The position numbers and the translations under genes were made by a program. From contig NZ_CP048397.1 in assembly GCF_010384365.1 (NCBI RefSeq), positions 1,364,001-1,428,000 of the forward strand: DNA of 64,000 nt, written 5' to 3'. Positions 34,652 to 45,690 of the stretch are shown here, piece by piece (the first letter of the stretch is position 1; every line of letters starts with the position of its first letter). The notes under the pieces were generated by a model. The model ran no database searches and was not told where the DNA came from. It saw only the letters and a program-made list of their open reading frames with translations. This DNA is from Streptomyces sp. S4.7 (GTDB lineage Bacteria; Actinomycetota; Actinomycetes; Streptomycetales; Streptomycetaceae).

Positions 34652-35286
34652 CAAATGTCCGTCTTGTCGTCTGCGTGAGTTTCCGGGGCGTACGGTGCGT
34701 CCGGATCGAACGACGGAACGCCTTCCAAGGTGTCGGCCTCGATCGCGTCCGCCTCCGGAAGGAAGGGCGCGAGTTCCGGAAGCTCGTCCAGACCACGCAG
34801 GCCCATCCGCTCCAGGAAATAGTTCGTCGTCCTGTACAGGATCGCACCTGTTTCGGGTTCCGCTCCCGCCTCCTCGACCAGACCGCGCTGGAGGAGGGTC
34901 CGCATGACCCCGTCACAGTTCACTCCGCGTACGGCCGAGACCCGGGACCGGCTGACCGGCTGGCGGTAGGCGACGACCGCCAGGGTCTCCAGGGCGGCCT
35001 GGGTGAGCCGGGCCTGCTGGCCGTCGAGCACGAAGCCCTCGACCGCCTGCGCGTACTCGGGCCGCGAGTAGAAGCGCCAGCCGCCCGCGACGAGGCGCAG
35101 CTCGAAGCCGCGCCCCTGGACGGTGTACTCGTCGGCCAGCTCGCGCAGCGCGTCGGCGACGGCCCGGCGGGGCCGGTCCAGCACCTTGGCCAGGTGGTCC
35201 TCGGTCGCGGGTTCGTCGACGACCATGAGGACCGCCTCCAGGGCGGGCTTGATCTCGAGGTCGGCGACCGTACGGTCCTCGCTCAC
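34651..35286 (-). CDS. scpB: Segregation and condensation protein B
   Basis: 211 residues with two winged-helix domains, as in ScpB (EDHLAKVLDRPRRAVADALREL; AVVAYRQPVSRSRVSAVRGV). ScpB dimers bind the kleisin ScpA and regulate SMC for chromosome compaction. The C-terminus is acidic. GTG 35286 overlaps the scpA stop (GTGA), so ScpA and ScpB are made together. Confidence 0.94.
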   Translation of the reverse strand: MSEDRTVADLEIKPALEAVLMVVDEPATEDHLAKVLDRPRRAVADALRELADEYTVQGRGFELRLVAGGWRFYSRPEYAQAVEGFVLDGQQARLTQAALETLAVVAYRQPVSRSRVSAVRGVNCDGVMRTLLQRGLVEEAGAEPETGAILYRTTNYFLERMGLRGLDELPELAPFLPEADAIEADTLEGVPSFDPDAPYAPETHADDKTDI

Positions 35287-36494
35287 GCCTTCTCCTCGCT
35301 CGCGTCCTTCGCTGCCTCTGTCCGCGTCGCGGTGTCGGGCGGGCGGTCGAACTCGTCCGTCACCCGCGGCGACTCGTCGTCGTCCCCGCCCGTCCAGCGC
35401 ACCATGAGCGGGCCCAGGGCCTCGTCCTGGTCCAGGGCGACGGCCTTCTCCCGGTAGAGCTCCAGCAGGGCCAGGAAACGCGCCACGACGGTGAGGGTGT
35501 CCGGGGCGTCCTCGGCGAGTGTCAGGAAACTCACCTCGCCGGCCGCCCGCAGCAGGGCCACGACGATCCCCGCCTGCTCCTGGACGGAGACGAGCGGCGC
35601 GTGGATGTGGTCGACGTACACCTGCGGTCTGGGCTTGGGCTGCATCGCCTTGACCGCGAGCCGGGCGAAGCCCTCGGCGCCGATGCTGATGACGACCTCG
35701 GGGAGCAGCGCGGCGTGGTGCGGCTCCAGGCCGACGGTACGGGGGTAGCGCCGCGACTCGGCGTCCAGCCGGGCGCTGAAGATGTCGGCGATCTGCTTGT
35801 ACGCGCGGTACTGGAGCAGGCGGGCGAAGAGCAGGTCCCTGGCCTCCAGCAGCGCCAGGTCGCCCTCGTCCTCCACCTCGGCGGACGGCAGCAGGCGCGC
35901 GGCCTTGAGGTCGAGGAGCGTGGCGGCGACGACCAGGAACTCGGTGGTCTGGTCGAGGTCCCAGTCGGGGCCCATGGCGCGTATGTGCACCATGAACTCG
36001 TCGGTGACCTTGGAGAGGGCGACCTCGGTGACGTCCATCTTGTGCTTCGAGATCAGCTGGAGGAGCAGGTCGAAGGGCCCCTCGAAGTTCGCGAGCCGTA
36101 CGGTGAACCGCCCGTCGTCGGGCTCGGGTTCGGACTCCTGCCCGGCGTCGGGCCCGGCGTCCGTGTCGGGCCCGGCCTCCGGCTCGGCCACGGGCGCGGG
36201 CTCGGCGTCCGTGTCCGGTACGGGCTCCGGATCCGGTACGGGCTGCGGATCGGGTACGGGCTCCGGCTCCGCGGCGGGTTCCGGTACACGCGCCGGTGCG
36301 GCCTCGCGTACGACCGCGGGCTCGGGCCCCGGCTCGCGTTGAGGCTCGGGCGCGGGTACGGGCGCGGGTTCCGGCGCCGGCTCGGGCACCACCGGCTCCG
36401 CCACCGCGGGCCGCGCCGTCGCGCCGGCCGCCCCCGGCCCGCGTCCCAGCGCACGGCGGGACGAGCGGGCTGTGGAGTCGTCGGTCGGCGGCAT
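35283..36494 (-). CDS. scpA: Segregation and condensation protein A
   Basis: 403 residues. The kleisin core starts at FEGPFDLLLQLI (137-148) and ends with the C-terminal winged helix that binds SMC heads. Residues 20-127 are a long Pro/Glu/Ala/Val tract (EPEPVPDPQPVP repeats) not found in compact ScpA proteins. A disordered acidic tail of 30 residues ends the protein. ATG 36494 is used. The tract may keep ScpA extended or bind partners. Confidence 0.92.
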   Translation of the reverse strand: MPPTDDSTARSSRRALGRGPGAAGATARPAVAEPVVPEPAPEPAPVPAPEPQREPGPEPAVVREAAPARVPEPAAEPEPVPDPQPVPDPEPVPDTDAEPAPVAEPEAGPDTDAGPDAGQESEPEPDDGRFTVRLANFEGPFDLLLQLISKHKMDVTEVALSKVTDEFMVHIRAMGPDWDLDQTTEFLVVAATLLDLKAARLLPSAEVEDEGDLALLEARDLLFARLLQYRAYKQIADIFSARLDAESRRYPRTVGLEPHHAALLPEVVISIGAEGFARLAVKAMQPKPRPQVYVDHIHAPLVSVQEQAGIVVALLRAAGEVSFLTLAEDAPDTLTVVARFLALLELYREKAVALDQDEALGPLMVRWTGGDDDESPRVTDEFDRPPDTATRTEAAKDASEEKA

Positions 36495-36542
36495 GGCGGT
36501 CCTGGAGGCGGGAGGAGCGGGCTCGGCCCGCCGAGGCTACCT

Positions 36543-37136
36543 TCAGCGCCCGCGCAGGCGCCGGACGAGGATGCTCGCGTCGCCGCGCGACTCCAGGTCG
36601 GCGAGGACCACGGCGACCGCCTCGCGGACGATCCGCCCCCGGTCCACGGCGAGTCCGTGCTCGCCCCGCAGCACCAGACGCGCGTGCTCCAGGTCCATCA
36701 GCTCCTCGGCGGAGACGTAGACCGTGATCTTCTCGTCGTGCCGTTCACGGCCGCTGGGGCGGCGGTTGGCCCCGCGGCCCCCTCTGCGGCGCTGACCGCC
36801 CCGCGGACCGCCCTGCTGGCCGACGGTGGGCGTACCCGCGCCGCTGCCGCTGCCGCCGTCCTGCGCCGCCTGCGGCCGGCGCTGCTGTTCCCGCTCGGGG
36901 GCGCGGCTGCGGGACGTGGCCGACGAGTCCGCGTCGGTCGCCGAGTGCTCCTGGGCCGGTGCCGGTGCCGCCGACTGCGCGGCCCCCGGCTGGTCGGCGC
37001 CCTGGTCACTCTCCCCTGCCGGTGCCGGGACCCGCGGCTCACCGTTCGCGGTACGCCGCCGGTCCCCCGGTGAGGAAGCCTGGAGCGCCATGCCCCCGGT
37101 CGTACGGAACAGCTCGTCGGCCCCGGGCAGACTCAC
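36543..37136 (-). CDS. Ribbon-helix-helix protein between parA and scpA
   Basis: 197 residues. The first 130 are disordered and rich in Gln, Gly, Arg and Pro. The last 65 read as a ribbon-helix-helix domain: strand KITVYVS, helix AEELMDLEHARLVLR, then helix GRIVREAVAVVLADLES. Such domains bind DNA as dimers and act as centromere-binding partners of ParA ATPases on plasmids. GTG 37136 overlaps the parA stop (GTGA); GTG 37148 and ATG 37091 are alternatives. The pairing with ParA is inferred from coupling. Confidence 0.68.
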   Translation of the reverse strand: MSLPGADELFRTTGGMALQASSPGDRRRTANGEPRVPAPAGESDQGADQPGAAQSAAPAPAQEHSATDADSSATSRSRAPEREQQRRPQAAQDGGSGSGAGTPTVGQQGGPRGGQRRRGGRGANRRPSGRERHDEKITVYVSAEELMDLEHARLVLRGEHGLAVDRGRIVREAVAVVLADLESRGDASILVRRLRGR

Positions 37137-38299
37137 TCGGCGTGACACCGGGCGAGCACCTCCCTGGCGAGCTGGCGGTAGGCGGCGGCGCCGACGGAGT
37201 TGGAGGCGTAGGTGGTGATGGGCTCACCGGCGACCGTGGTCTCCGGGAAGCGCACGGTCCGGCCGATCACCGTGTGGTACACGTGGTCGTCGAATGCCTC
37301 GACGACCCGCGCCAGGACCTCGCGGCTGTGCACCGTGCGGGAGTCGTACATCGTGGCGAGGATGCCGTCGAGCTCCAGCTCCGGGTTGAGCCGCTCCTGG
37401 ACCTTCTCGATGGTCTCGGTGAGCAGGGCCACTCCGCGCAGCGCGAAGAACTCGCACTCCAGCGGGACGATCACCTTGTGCGCGGCGGTCAGCGCGTTCA
37501 CGGTCAGCAGACCGAGCGAGGGCTGACAGTCGATCACGATGTAGTCGTAGTCCTGCATCAGCGGCTTGAGCGCCCGCTGGAGCGTGGACTCCCTGGCGAC
37601 CTCGCTCACCAGCTGCACCTCGGCGGCCGAGAGGTCGATGTTGCTCGGAAGCAGGTCCATGTTGGGCACGGCGGTCTTGAGGAGGACCTCGTCGGCCGAC
37701 ATGCCCCGCTCCATGAGCAGGTTGTAGACCGTGAGGTCGAGCTCCATCGGGTTGACACCGAGACCGACGGACAGGGCGCCCTGCGGGTCGAAGTCGACGA
37801 GCAGCACGCGCCGGCCGTACTCCGCGAGCGCGGCGCCCAGGTTGATGGTCGACGTGGTCTTGCCGACGCCGCCCTTCTGGTTGCACATCGCGATGATCTT
37901 CGCGGGGCCGTGGTCGGTGACCGGCCCGGGGATGGGGAAGTACGGCAGGGGACGACCGGTCGGGCCGATTCGCTCGCGGCGCTGGCGTGCGGCGTCGGGC
38001 GCGAGGGTGGCCGCGTACTCGGGGTCGGGCTCGTACTCTGCGTCGGGGTCGTAGAAGTGCCCCTGGGGCACCTCGTCGAAGTCGGCGAAGTGGGTGGACT
38101 CTCGGCCACTCTCGTTGCCGGCCATGGCGTTCACGTGTTGGCCGTCCATCGTCTGGTGGGCTGTCGTCGTGTGCTGATGGGTGGTGAAGGTGCGGACAGC
38201 GACGGAGCCGACGGCCTCTAGCCCGGACGACGGCCTCTGGTGGCCCATCGCAGGCATTCCTGGTTGACCACCCCCGGGAGTAAATGTCGACTCATTCAC
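37133..38299 (-). CDS. ParA-family ATPase
   Basis: 388 residues. A deviant Walker A motif KGGVGKTT at 142-149, switch LLVDFDPQG and Walker B-type YDYIVIDCQPSLG identify a ParA/Soj ATPase. The first 130 residues are a His/Thr/Glu-rich extension. ParA proteins bind DNA non-specifically and move cargo. This is a scpAB-linked paralogue, not the parAB pair near the replication origin. GTG 38299 has AAGGAGGT about 10 nt upstream; ATG 38149 or 38125 would shorten the tail. Confidence 0.88.
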   Translation of the reverse strand: MNESTFTPGGGQPGMPAMGHQRPSSGLEAVGSVAVRTFTTHQHTTTAHQTMDGQHVNAMAGNESGRESTHFADFDEVPQGHFYDPDAEYEPDPEYAATLAPDAARQRRERIGPTGRPLPYFPIPGPVTDHGPAKIIAMCNQKGGVGKTTSTINLGAALAEYGRRVLLVDFDPQGALSVGLGVNPMELDLTVYNLLMERGMSADEVLLKTAVPNMDLLPSNIDLSAAEVQLVSEVARESTLQRALKPLMQDYDYIVIDCQPSLGLLTVNALTAAHKVIVPLECEFFALRGVALLTETIEKVQERLNPELELDGILATMYDSRTVHSREVLARVVEAFDDHVYHTVIGRTVRFPETTVAGEPITTYASNSVGAAAYRQLAREVLARCHAE

Positions 38300-38626
38300 A
38301 AGTCGTCTTACCTCCTTGGACGTGACCAGGAAACTTATCGATAGGTCAGCGTGGCACCATGCCGACGGTTGGCGACTCTATGGCGTGTCACCACTCCGCA
38401 GCAACACAATCCGCCGGACCCGGCCCGATGTGTCGGCAACCGAACACCCTTGTGTCAAGGGCGCGCGGTCCCCCGTCGACGCGGTTCACACGGGTGCGAA
38501 AGGGTTAAAGGGTTACGTTCGAGGCGAGTTGAACGACGGCCGGGAAGTGGCCGGACACACAGCCGGCCGGACCTTGTCGAGCAAGATCCGGCCGGGGGCG
38601 CGAGGTTGACGGACGCCGTTGACGGG
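38300..38626. other. Gap with parA promoter and ald terminator
   Basis: 327 bp between the start of parA and the end of ald. Besides the terminator at 38563-38595 I see no gene. The stretch 38330-38420 is lower in G+C and likely holds the parA promoter. No perfect parS-type palindrome was found. Confidence 0.4.
38563..38595 (-). terminator. Terminator of ald
   Basis: Arms CCGGCCGGACCTTG and CAAGATCCGGCCGG pair over 14 positions with one mismatch around a short loop, 31 nt past the ald stop. Confidence 0.7.
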
Positions 38627-39742
38627 TCAGGCCAGAACGGCGGCCAGTTCGATGTGCGGAAGCCCGTGCGCCTCGGCCACGGAACCGTAAGTGACCTGCC
38701 CGTCATGGGTGTTGAGGCCCTTGGCGAGCGCCGGGTCGCGGCGCAGCGCCTCGGTCCAGCCGAGGTTGGCCAGCGCCACGATGTAGGGAAGCGTGGCGTT
38801 GGTCAGCGCGTAGGTGGAGGTGTTGGGTACGGCGCCGGGCATGTTGGCGACGCAGTAGAACACCGAGTCGTGGATCCGGAAGGTCGGCTCGGCGTGGGTG
38901 GTGGGGTGTGAACCCTCGAAGCAACCACCCTGATCGATTGCAATGTCGACAAGTACACTTCCGGGCTTCATCTTGGCGACGAGCGCGTTGGTGACCAACT
39001 TCGGCGCCTTCGCCCCGGGGATGAGAACGGCGCCGATGACGAGGTCGGCCTCGACGACCGCGCGCTCCAGTTCGTACGCGTTGGAGACGATGGTCTGCAC
39101 CTTCGTGCCGAAGATCTTGTCGGCCTCGCGCAGCTTGTCGATGTCCCGGTCGAGCAGCGTCACGTGAAAGCCCATGCCGACGGCGATCTGGGTCGCGCTC
39201 CAGCCCGAGACACCACCGCCGATGACGACGGCGCGGCCCGGAGCCGTACCGGGGACGCCGCCGGGCAGCACACCGCGGCCGCCGACCGAGCGCATCAGGT
39301 GGTACGCGCCGACCTGCGGGGCCAGCCGCCCGGCCACCTCGGACATCGGGGCGAGCAGCGGCAGCCGCCGGTTCACGGTCTCGACGGTCTCGTACGCGAT
39401 GGCGGTGGTGCGGGAATTCAGCAGCGCGTCGGTGCACTCGCGGGAGGCGGCGAGATGCAGATACGTGAAGAGGGTCTGGTCCTTGCGGAGGCGGTGGTAC
39501 TCCTCGGCGATGGGCTCCTTGACCTTCAGTACGAGGTCGGCGGTGGCCCAGACCTCGTCCGCCGCGGGCAGGATCCGGGCGCCGGCCGCGACGAACTCGG
39601 CGTCCGTGATCGAGGAGCCGGCGCCGGCGTCCCGCTCGATGACGACCTGATGACCGTGGCGCACCAGCTCGTGCACTCCGGCGGGGGTGATGGCCACCCG
39701 GAACTCGTTGTTCTTGACCTCGCGGGGGATACCGACGAGCAC
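38627..39742 (-). CDS. ald: Alanine dehydrogenase
   Basis: 371 residues, the usual length. It opens VGIPREVKNNEFRVAITP and has the NAD motif VVIGGGVSGWSATQIAVGMG with the catalytic His/Lys region VKEPIAEEY. It interconverts alanine with pyruvate and ammonia using NAD. GTG 39742 is chosen because AAGGA lies 11 nt upstream; a GTG at 39751 would be too close. Ends in HIELAAVLA. Confidence 0.96.
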   Translation of the reverse strand: MLVGIPREVKNNEFRVAITPAGVHELVRHGHQVVIERDAGAGSSITDAEFVAAGARILPAADEVWATADLVLKVKEPIAEEYHRLRKDQTLFTYLHLAASRECTDALLNSRTTAIAYETVETVNRRLPLLAPMSEVAGRLAPQVGAYHLMRSVGGRGVLPGGVPGTAPGRAVVIGGGVSGWSATQIAVGMGFHVTLLDRDIDKLREADKIFGTKVQTIVSNAYELERAVVEADLVIGAVLIPGAKAPKLVTNALVAKMKPGSVLVDIAIDQGGCFEGSHPTTHAEPTFRIHDSVFYCVANMPGAVPNTSTYALTNATLPYIVALANLGWTEALRRDPALAKGLNTHDGQVTYGSVAEAHGLPHIELAAVLA

Positions 39743-39881
39743 GATGATCACGGTCCTTGGCTCAGGGGTGTTCGGGCAATGCCCTACAAACCCATACGCC
39801 GAGGGCGCATCGGAAGGCATCGCTGACTTACGACAGAGCCAGTCTAATGAAGGACTTCCTGCTGTCCAGCCTTGCAAAGCA

Positions 39882-42437
39882 TCAATCTTCTGCCGAGGTG
39901 CTACGGATTTCGTAGGCTGGGGCGGTGGTGGCGGTCAGTCGTTCGGAGGCTTTGCGGTGCAGTCGGGCCGCCGTCGGGTCGCCGAGGCGCTCCAGCGTGT
40001 CCGCGAGCCTCAGCTCCAACTCGGCCTGGATAGGGGTGTCGCCGGCCAGCCGGGCCCACTCCACGGCCTCCTGACAGGTGTGCAGCGAATCCTCGGGACG
40101 GCCCGCGTACTCCTGGACCCTGGCCGCCTCACTGAGCGCGCGGGCCTGGCCGGTGAGGTCCTGGAGCCTGCGGAAACCCGCGGCGGCGGCCCGCCAGTGG
40201 CGCAGCGCCTCGCCGTAGCGGCCCGCGTAGGTGTGGACGGTGCCGAGCCGTCCGTACAGCCGCGCCTCCTCGGCCCGCTCGCCGCGGCTGAGCCGCTGCG
40301 CGAGGGCGCGGCCGTACCAGTCGGCGGCGCGGTGCCAGTCCTGGAGTTCCTGGTAGGCGCTTCCCACGGATTCCATCGCGCGGCCGGTGGCGTAGTGGTC
40401 GTTGGCGGCCTTTCCGGCGTCCAGAGCGGACCGGTAGCGGGCCAGCGCGTCGTGCGTACGGCCCGTCCGGGCGTCCAGATCGCCGATGTTGAGCAGGGCC
40501 GCGGCCTCCTCGCGGTGCAGGCCCTGGCGCTCGGCGACACCGAGGACGAGCTGGTGCAGCCCGTACAGGTCCGGCGCCGCCGCGTCGGTGCCCTGGTGCG
40601 CGGCGAGCGCCCTGACCAGCGCGGAGACCAGCCTGCGGGCGAGGGTGTCCAGTCCGCCGTCGGCCACCGCGAGCCGGGCGGACGCCAGCAGCGCGGGCCT
40701 GCGGGAGGACAGCCAGTCGGCGGCGGCGCGGGTGGTCGGGAAGCGCACGGCACGGGGCAGCGCGGCGAGCTTCATGCGCGCCGGTGAGCCTTCGGGCTCG
40801 GTGACGGCGCGGCAGGACTGGAGCAGACGTACGGTCCGCTCCAGCATCCTGGCCGTGGCGAGCTGTACCTCGGCGGGGCGGTCGTGCGCCTCCATGAGCG
40901 CGCGCATCAGCGGGGCGAGGGAGCCGGGGATCTCGAACTGGTCCCCCGCCGGGCGCAGCAGGCTCAGCGCGGCGAGATCGTCCAGCGCCGCCGTGGCGGC
41001 GGAGACGGAGCAGCCCGACAGCGCGGACGCGGTGTGGGCGTCGGCGAATCCGGCGGGGGCGAGTGCGAGCAGTCGCAGCATCGCGGCGGTGGAGGGCGGC
41101 AGCTCCCCGTACACGAACCGGAAGGCACGGGCCAGCGGGCGGGCGCTCCGCGGCAGTTCGACGTCCTCGGGGACGGCACACAGCCGCTTGGTGGCGTCGG
41201 CGACGGAGACCCTGGGGTGGGTGGCGAGCCAGCCGCCGACGAGGGAGAGGGCGACGGGATGGCCCGCGCACTCCTCCGCCAGGGTCTCGGCGGCCTGCGG
41301 GTCGACGGTGATCCGTACGGGTCCGGTGAAGGTGCCGAGGAGTTCGATCGCCGACTTGGCGTCCAGGCCGCCGACGGTGCACGGCCGGATGTCCGGGATT
41401 CCGGTGAGCGGGCCGCGTGCGACGGCGACGACGAGGCAGTCGGGGTTCTCGGGGAGCAGGAGGTCGACCTGCTCGGCGTCGTGGGCGTCGTCGAGGAGCA
41501 GCAGGACACGGCGTTCGGCCAGCGCCGCGCGCACCATCTCGGACAGCTCGTCCTCACCGGCGCCGGGCGGCGCGGGGATGTCGAATTCGCCGAGGAGGTC
41601 GCGGGCGGTGCGTTCGACGGGGACGGGTTCGCCGCCCGGCTCGGTGAGCCGGATGTGCAGCACCCCGTCCGGATACCGCCGCCCCACCTGCCGCGCCAAC
41701 TCCCGCGCGAGCGCGGTCCGCCCGGCCCCGCGCTGCCCCGCGATGAGCAGCACCCGGGTGTGGGCGGCCCGCCGCCCGGCGATGGTGTTGAGCCCGGCCC
41801 GCTCGATGTCGCTGTGCAGAGCCTTCAACTCCCGCTGCCGCCCGAAGAACCAGCGGGCGGCAGCGGGGGACGTGGGGCGGTTCGTGGCACCCGCGACGGG
41901 CCGCGCGGGCGGGGCGGCGTCCGGCGCGACGTCCGGGGCACGGTCGCAGACGGTCCGCGGGGTGCGATCCGCCGGGTCGGCCTCCAGCACCGGCACCCGA
42001 CCGGCGGGCGCCGACCGGGCGCCGTCGCGCGGACCGGCGGTGTCCTGCGGTGCGGCCTGACCACCCACCGAGGCCCGACCCGAGCCCGGCCGCGCACGGG
42101 ACGCGGGCGGCGCACCCGGCTCCCCACCCCGAACGCGCGGGCCCGCACCGGCGGCGGTGTCCTGCGGCGCGGTGTCGCTCGGGGTGCCGGGGGTGCGGGG
42201 TGCGGCCCGGCGTGTGCGGGGGGCGGGCTTCTTGCGGGCGTCGGGCTTCGGCGCGGGGGTTGTCGACTTGCGGTCAGAGGACCGCCGGGCGCGGGTGGTT
42301 GGCGGTGGGCCCTCCGACGCGTCGTCCGTGCGGGCGCTCCGGCGTCGGGCCGCCGGTTTTGGTGACTCTTCGTCAGGTGCCGCTGCATCGGCGGGAGTTG
42401 CGGCCCCGCCGTCCAAGTCCACCGCCTGGTCCGTCAC
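39882..42437 (-). CDS. STAND-type (NB-ARC-like) ATPase with TPR repeats
   Basis: 851 residues. The first 200 are a disordered Arg/Pro/Ala-rich region. Next is a P-loop NTPase with LLIAGQRGAGRTALARELARQ (Walker A Lys replaced by Arg) and Walker B RVLLLLDDAHD. A winged-helix region (CSVSAATAALDDLAALSLL) follows, and the C-terminal half is TPR repeats (ALARYRSALDAGKAAND; YQELQDWHRAADWYGRAL). STAND proteins act as signal switches or regulators. GTG 42437 has AAGGAG 7 nt upstream. No SARP DNA-binding domain is present. The target is unknown. Confidence 0.82.
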   Translation of the reverse strand: MTDQAVDLDGGAATPADAAAPDEESPKPAARRRSARTDDASEGPPPTTRARRSSDRKSTTPAPKPDARKKPAPRTRRAAPRTPGTPSDTAPQDTAAGAGPRVRGGEPGAPPASRARPGSGRASVGGQAAPQDTAGPRDGARSAPAGRVPVLEADPADRTPRTVCDRAPDVAPDAAPPARPVAGATNRPTSPAAARWFFGRQRELKALHSDIERAGLNTIAGRRAAHTRVLLIAGQRGAGRTALARELARQVGRRYPDGVLHIRLTEPGGEPVPVERTARDLLGEFDIPAPPGAGEDELSEMVRAALAERRVLLLLDDAHDAEQVDLLLPENPDCLVVAVARGPLTGIPDIRPCTVGGLDAKSAIELLGTFTGPVRITVDPQAAETLAEECAGHPVALSLVGGWLATHPRVSVADATKRLCAVPEDVELPRSARPLARAFRFVYGELPPSTAAMLRLLALAPAGFADAHTASALSGCSVSAATAALDDLAALSLLRPAGDQFEIPGSLAPLMRALMEAHDRPAEVQLATARMLERTVRLLQSCRAVTEPEGSPARMKLAALPRAVRFPTTRAAADWLSSRRPALLASARLAVADGGLDTLARRLVSALVRALAAHQGTDAAAPDLYGLHQLVLGVAERQGLHREEAAALLNIGDLDARTGRTHDALARYRSALDAGKAANDHYATGRAMESVGSAYQELQDWHRAADWYGRALAQRLSRGERAEEARLYGRLGTVHTYAGRYGEALRHWRAAAAGFRRLQDLTGQARALSEAARVQEYAGRPEDSLHTCQEAVEWARLAGDTPIQAELELRLADTLERLGDPTAARLHRKASERLTATTAPAYEIRSTSAED

Positions 42438-42616
42438 GGCCACACTCCTTCCCCTGCCCGTTCGGCGGGGTGCGCGCGAGTCGAGCCCGGCGGGTCCGCA
42501 CGGGTGATTCGAGCGTAGTTCACACGATGCGACCCACCGCGCGGGGCGCGGCGACAAATCCCCCAATCGGATCAGCAGTTCGTCCTACTGGACCCCGACC
42601 CCCGCCCGGGAAACCC

Positions 42617-43243
42617 TCACGCCTCGAACGGCCGTGCCGGCCACTCCGCGTCCGCCGGACGCAGCGCCGCCACCCCGTCCCCCGCCAGCGCGGCGGTCAG
42701 CGCCAGCGTCCCCACCACGAGCGCGTTGTTGTGCAGCTCGCCCGCCAGTACGCCCCGTACCAGCTCCGTCAGCGGCACCCGCGCCTGCTCCATGTCCGCC
42801 TCCTCCTCGGAGACGTCGAAGCGCGCGCCCTCCGCCTCCGACAGATCGCGGGCCAGGAAGATCCGTACGGACTCGTCGCAGCCGCCCGGCGTCGTGTAGA
42901 CGTCCGTCAGCACCCGCCAGTCCTCCGCCTTGACGTGCGCCTCCTCGTACAGCTCCCGCTGCGCCGCGTGCAGGGGGTTCTCGCCCGGGACGTCGAGCAG
43001 ACCGGCCGGGATCTCCCACAGCTTCTGGCGCACGGGGTGCCGGTACTGCCGCAGGACCAGCACGCGGTCCGACTCGTCCAGGGCGAGGATCGCGACCGAG
43101 CCCGGGTGGACCTGGTAGTCGCGGCGCGCCACCGAGCCGTCGGGCATGACCACGTCGTCCGTCCGGACACTGGTCTTGTTGCCCCGGAACGGTGTCGTCG
43201 TGGCCGTGATCGGCCACTCCTCGGGGGTGTCCTTGATCGCCAT
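42617..43243 (-). CDS. NUDIX ADP-ribose pyrophosphatase-like hydrolase
   Basis: 208 residues. The NUDIX box AGLLDVPGENPLHAAQRELYEEA has one extra residue in its loop, a variant common in actinobacterial ADP-ribose pyrophosphatases. The downstream TTPGGCDESVRIFLARDLS matches that family. It splits ADP-ribose to AMP and ribose-5-phosphate. ATG 43243 has GGAGG 9 nt upstream. It follows pyrG on the same strand but with a terminator between. Confidence 0.87.
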   Translation of the reverse strand: MAIKDTPEEWPITATTTPFRGNKTSVRTDDVVMPDGSVARRDYQVHPGSVAILALDESDRVLVLRQYRHPVRQKLWEIPAGLLDVPGENPLHAAQRELYEEAHVKAEDWRVLTDVYTTPGGCDESVRIFLARDLSEAEGARFDVSEEEADMEQARVPLTELVRGVLAGELHNNALVVGTLALTAALAGDGVAALRPADAEWPARPFEA

Positions 43244-43288
43244 CGAAACTTACCTCCACACCCGGCGGCACACGGCCACACAGCGAAA

Positions 43289-43333
43289 ACCGAGGTACGG
43301 ATCCCCGGTCCCCCGGACCGGCCGTACCTCGGT
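43289..43333 (-). terminator. Terminator of pyrG
   Basis: An outer 12-bp perfect stem (ACCGAGGTACGG) encloses an inner 6-bp stem, 26 nt past the pyrG stop and just before the NUDIX ribosome site. Confidence 0.8.
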
Positions 43334-43358
43334 CAACGTTATCCCCCGGACCGGGCCA

Positions 43359-45017
<1,659 letters not shown>

Positions 45018-45690
45018 GGGCAAGAGGGGGCTCCCGTGGTCGCGGTCTGAGGTGCGTACCGACACCCCTGTCCGGTGGATCACCGGAGGATCCGGAGGGG
45101 TGCCGTCGCTGCGGTTCGGGGCCCCTGAGAAGCGCTGGGGGGCCATCCGCCCACGGGCCACCAGGGTATCAGCGACGGCAGGGGGAGGTTCCCGAGGTCC
45201 ACGCGCCGGACCCCTGGGACGGATGTGCGACGGGCCCTCGACTCCGGAGGCGACTTGGGAGGATGACCCGGAAATGTCCAGATCGATTTCCGGCCACCCC
45301 TTCACGGGGCCCGGCAGCCCGTCCGGAACCGGCCAAGATCACAGATTGATCACCTCACGAGGCCCGTGATCGGCGCACGTTCACCGTTTGATCACTTCGC
45401 GAACACGGAGTCGTCGGCGCTCAGTCGTCACGCCGTCACCGCACGTCATCGGACGTGCGGTGGCCGGGACTCCGCCACCCTTGGGCCACTCGTTCGGCTC
45501 ACTCATGTTGCCGGGACACCTGCGCGGATCCCCGAAGTGCGTCGTATCCTGCTCGGACATTCGCTGCCGAGTCCGGCCGGCAAACGGCACTACCCCCGCC
45601 CGTGTTCCCGGAAAAAGAGCTCGTCAACGACCCTTGACCGCAGTAAGCGCCCCCTGGGGGGCGAACGTGGCCGTTCGACTGGAGATGCAC
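45018..45690. promoter_or_regulatory. Long divergent control region with direct repeats
   Basis: 673 bp between pyrG and the GH15 gene. TTGATCAC(C/T)TC(A/G)CGA occurs at 45346-45360 and 45388-45402, 42 bp apart (four helical turns), and may bind a regulator twice on one DNA face. No gene is supported here although a frame is open from 45388. Confidence 0.35.

Noticed and set aside
45388..45690. N-terminal 101-residue extension of the GH15 enzyme
   Set aside because: The open frame to 45388 includes promoter-like repeats and has no ribosome site; conserved sequence begins near 45691.
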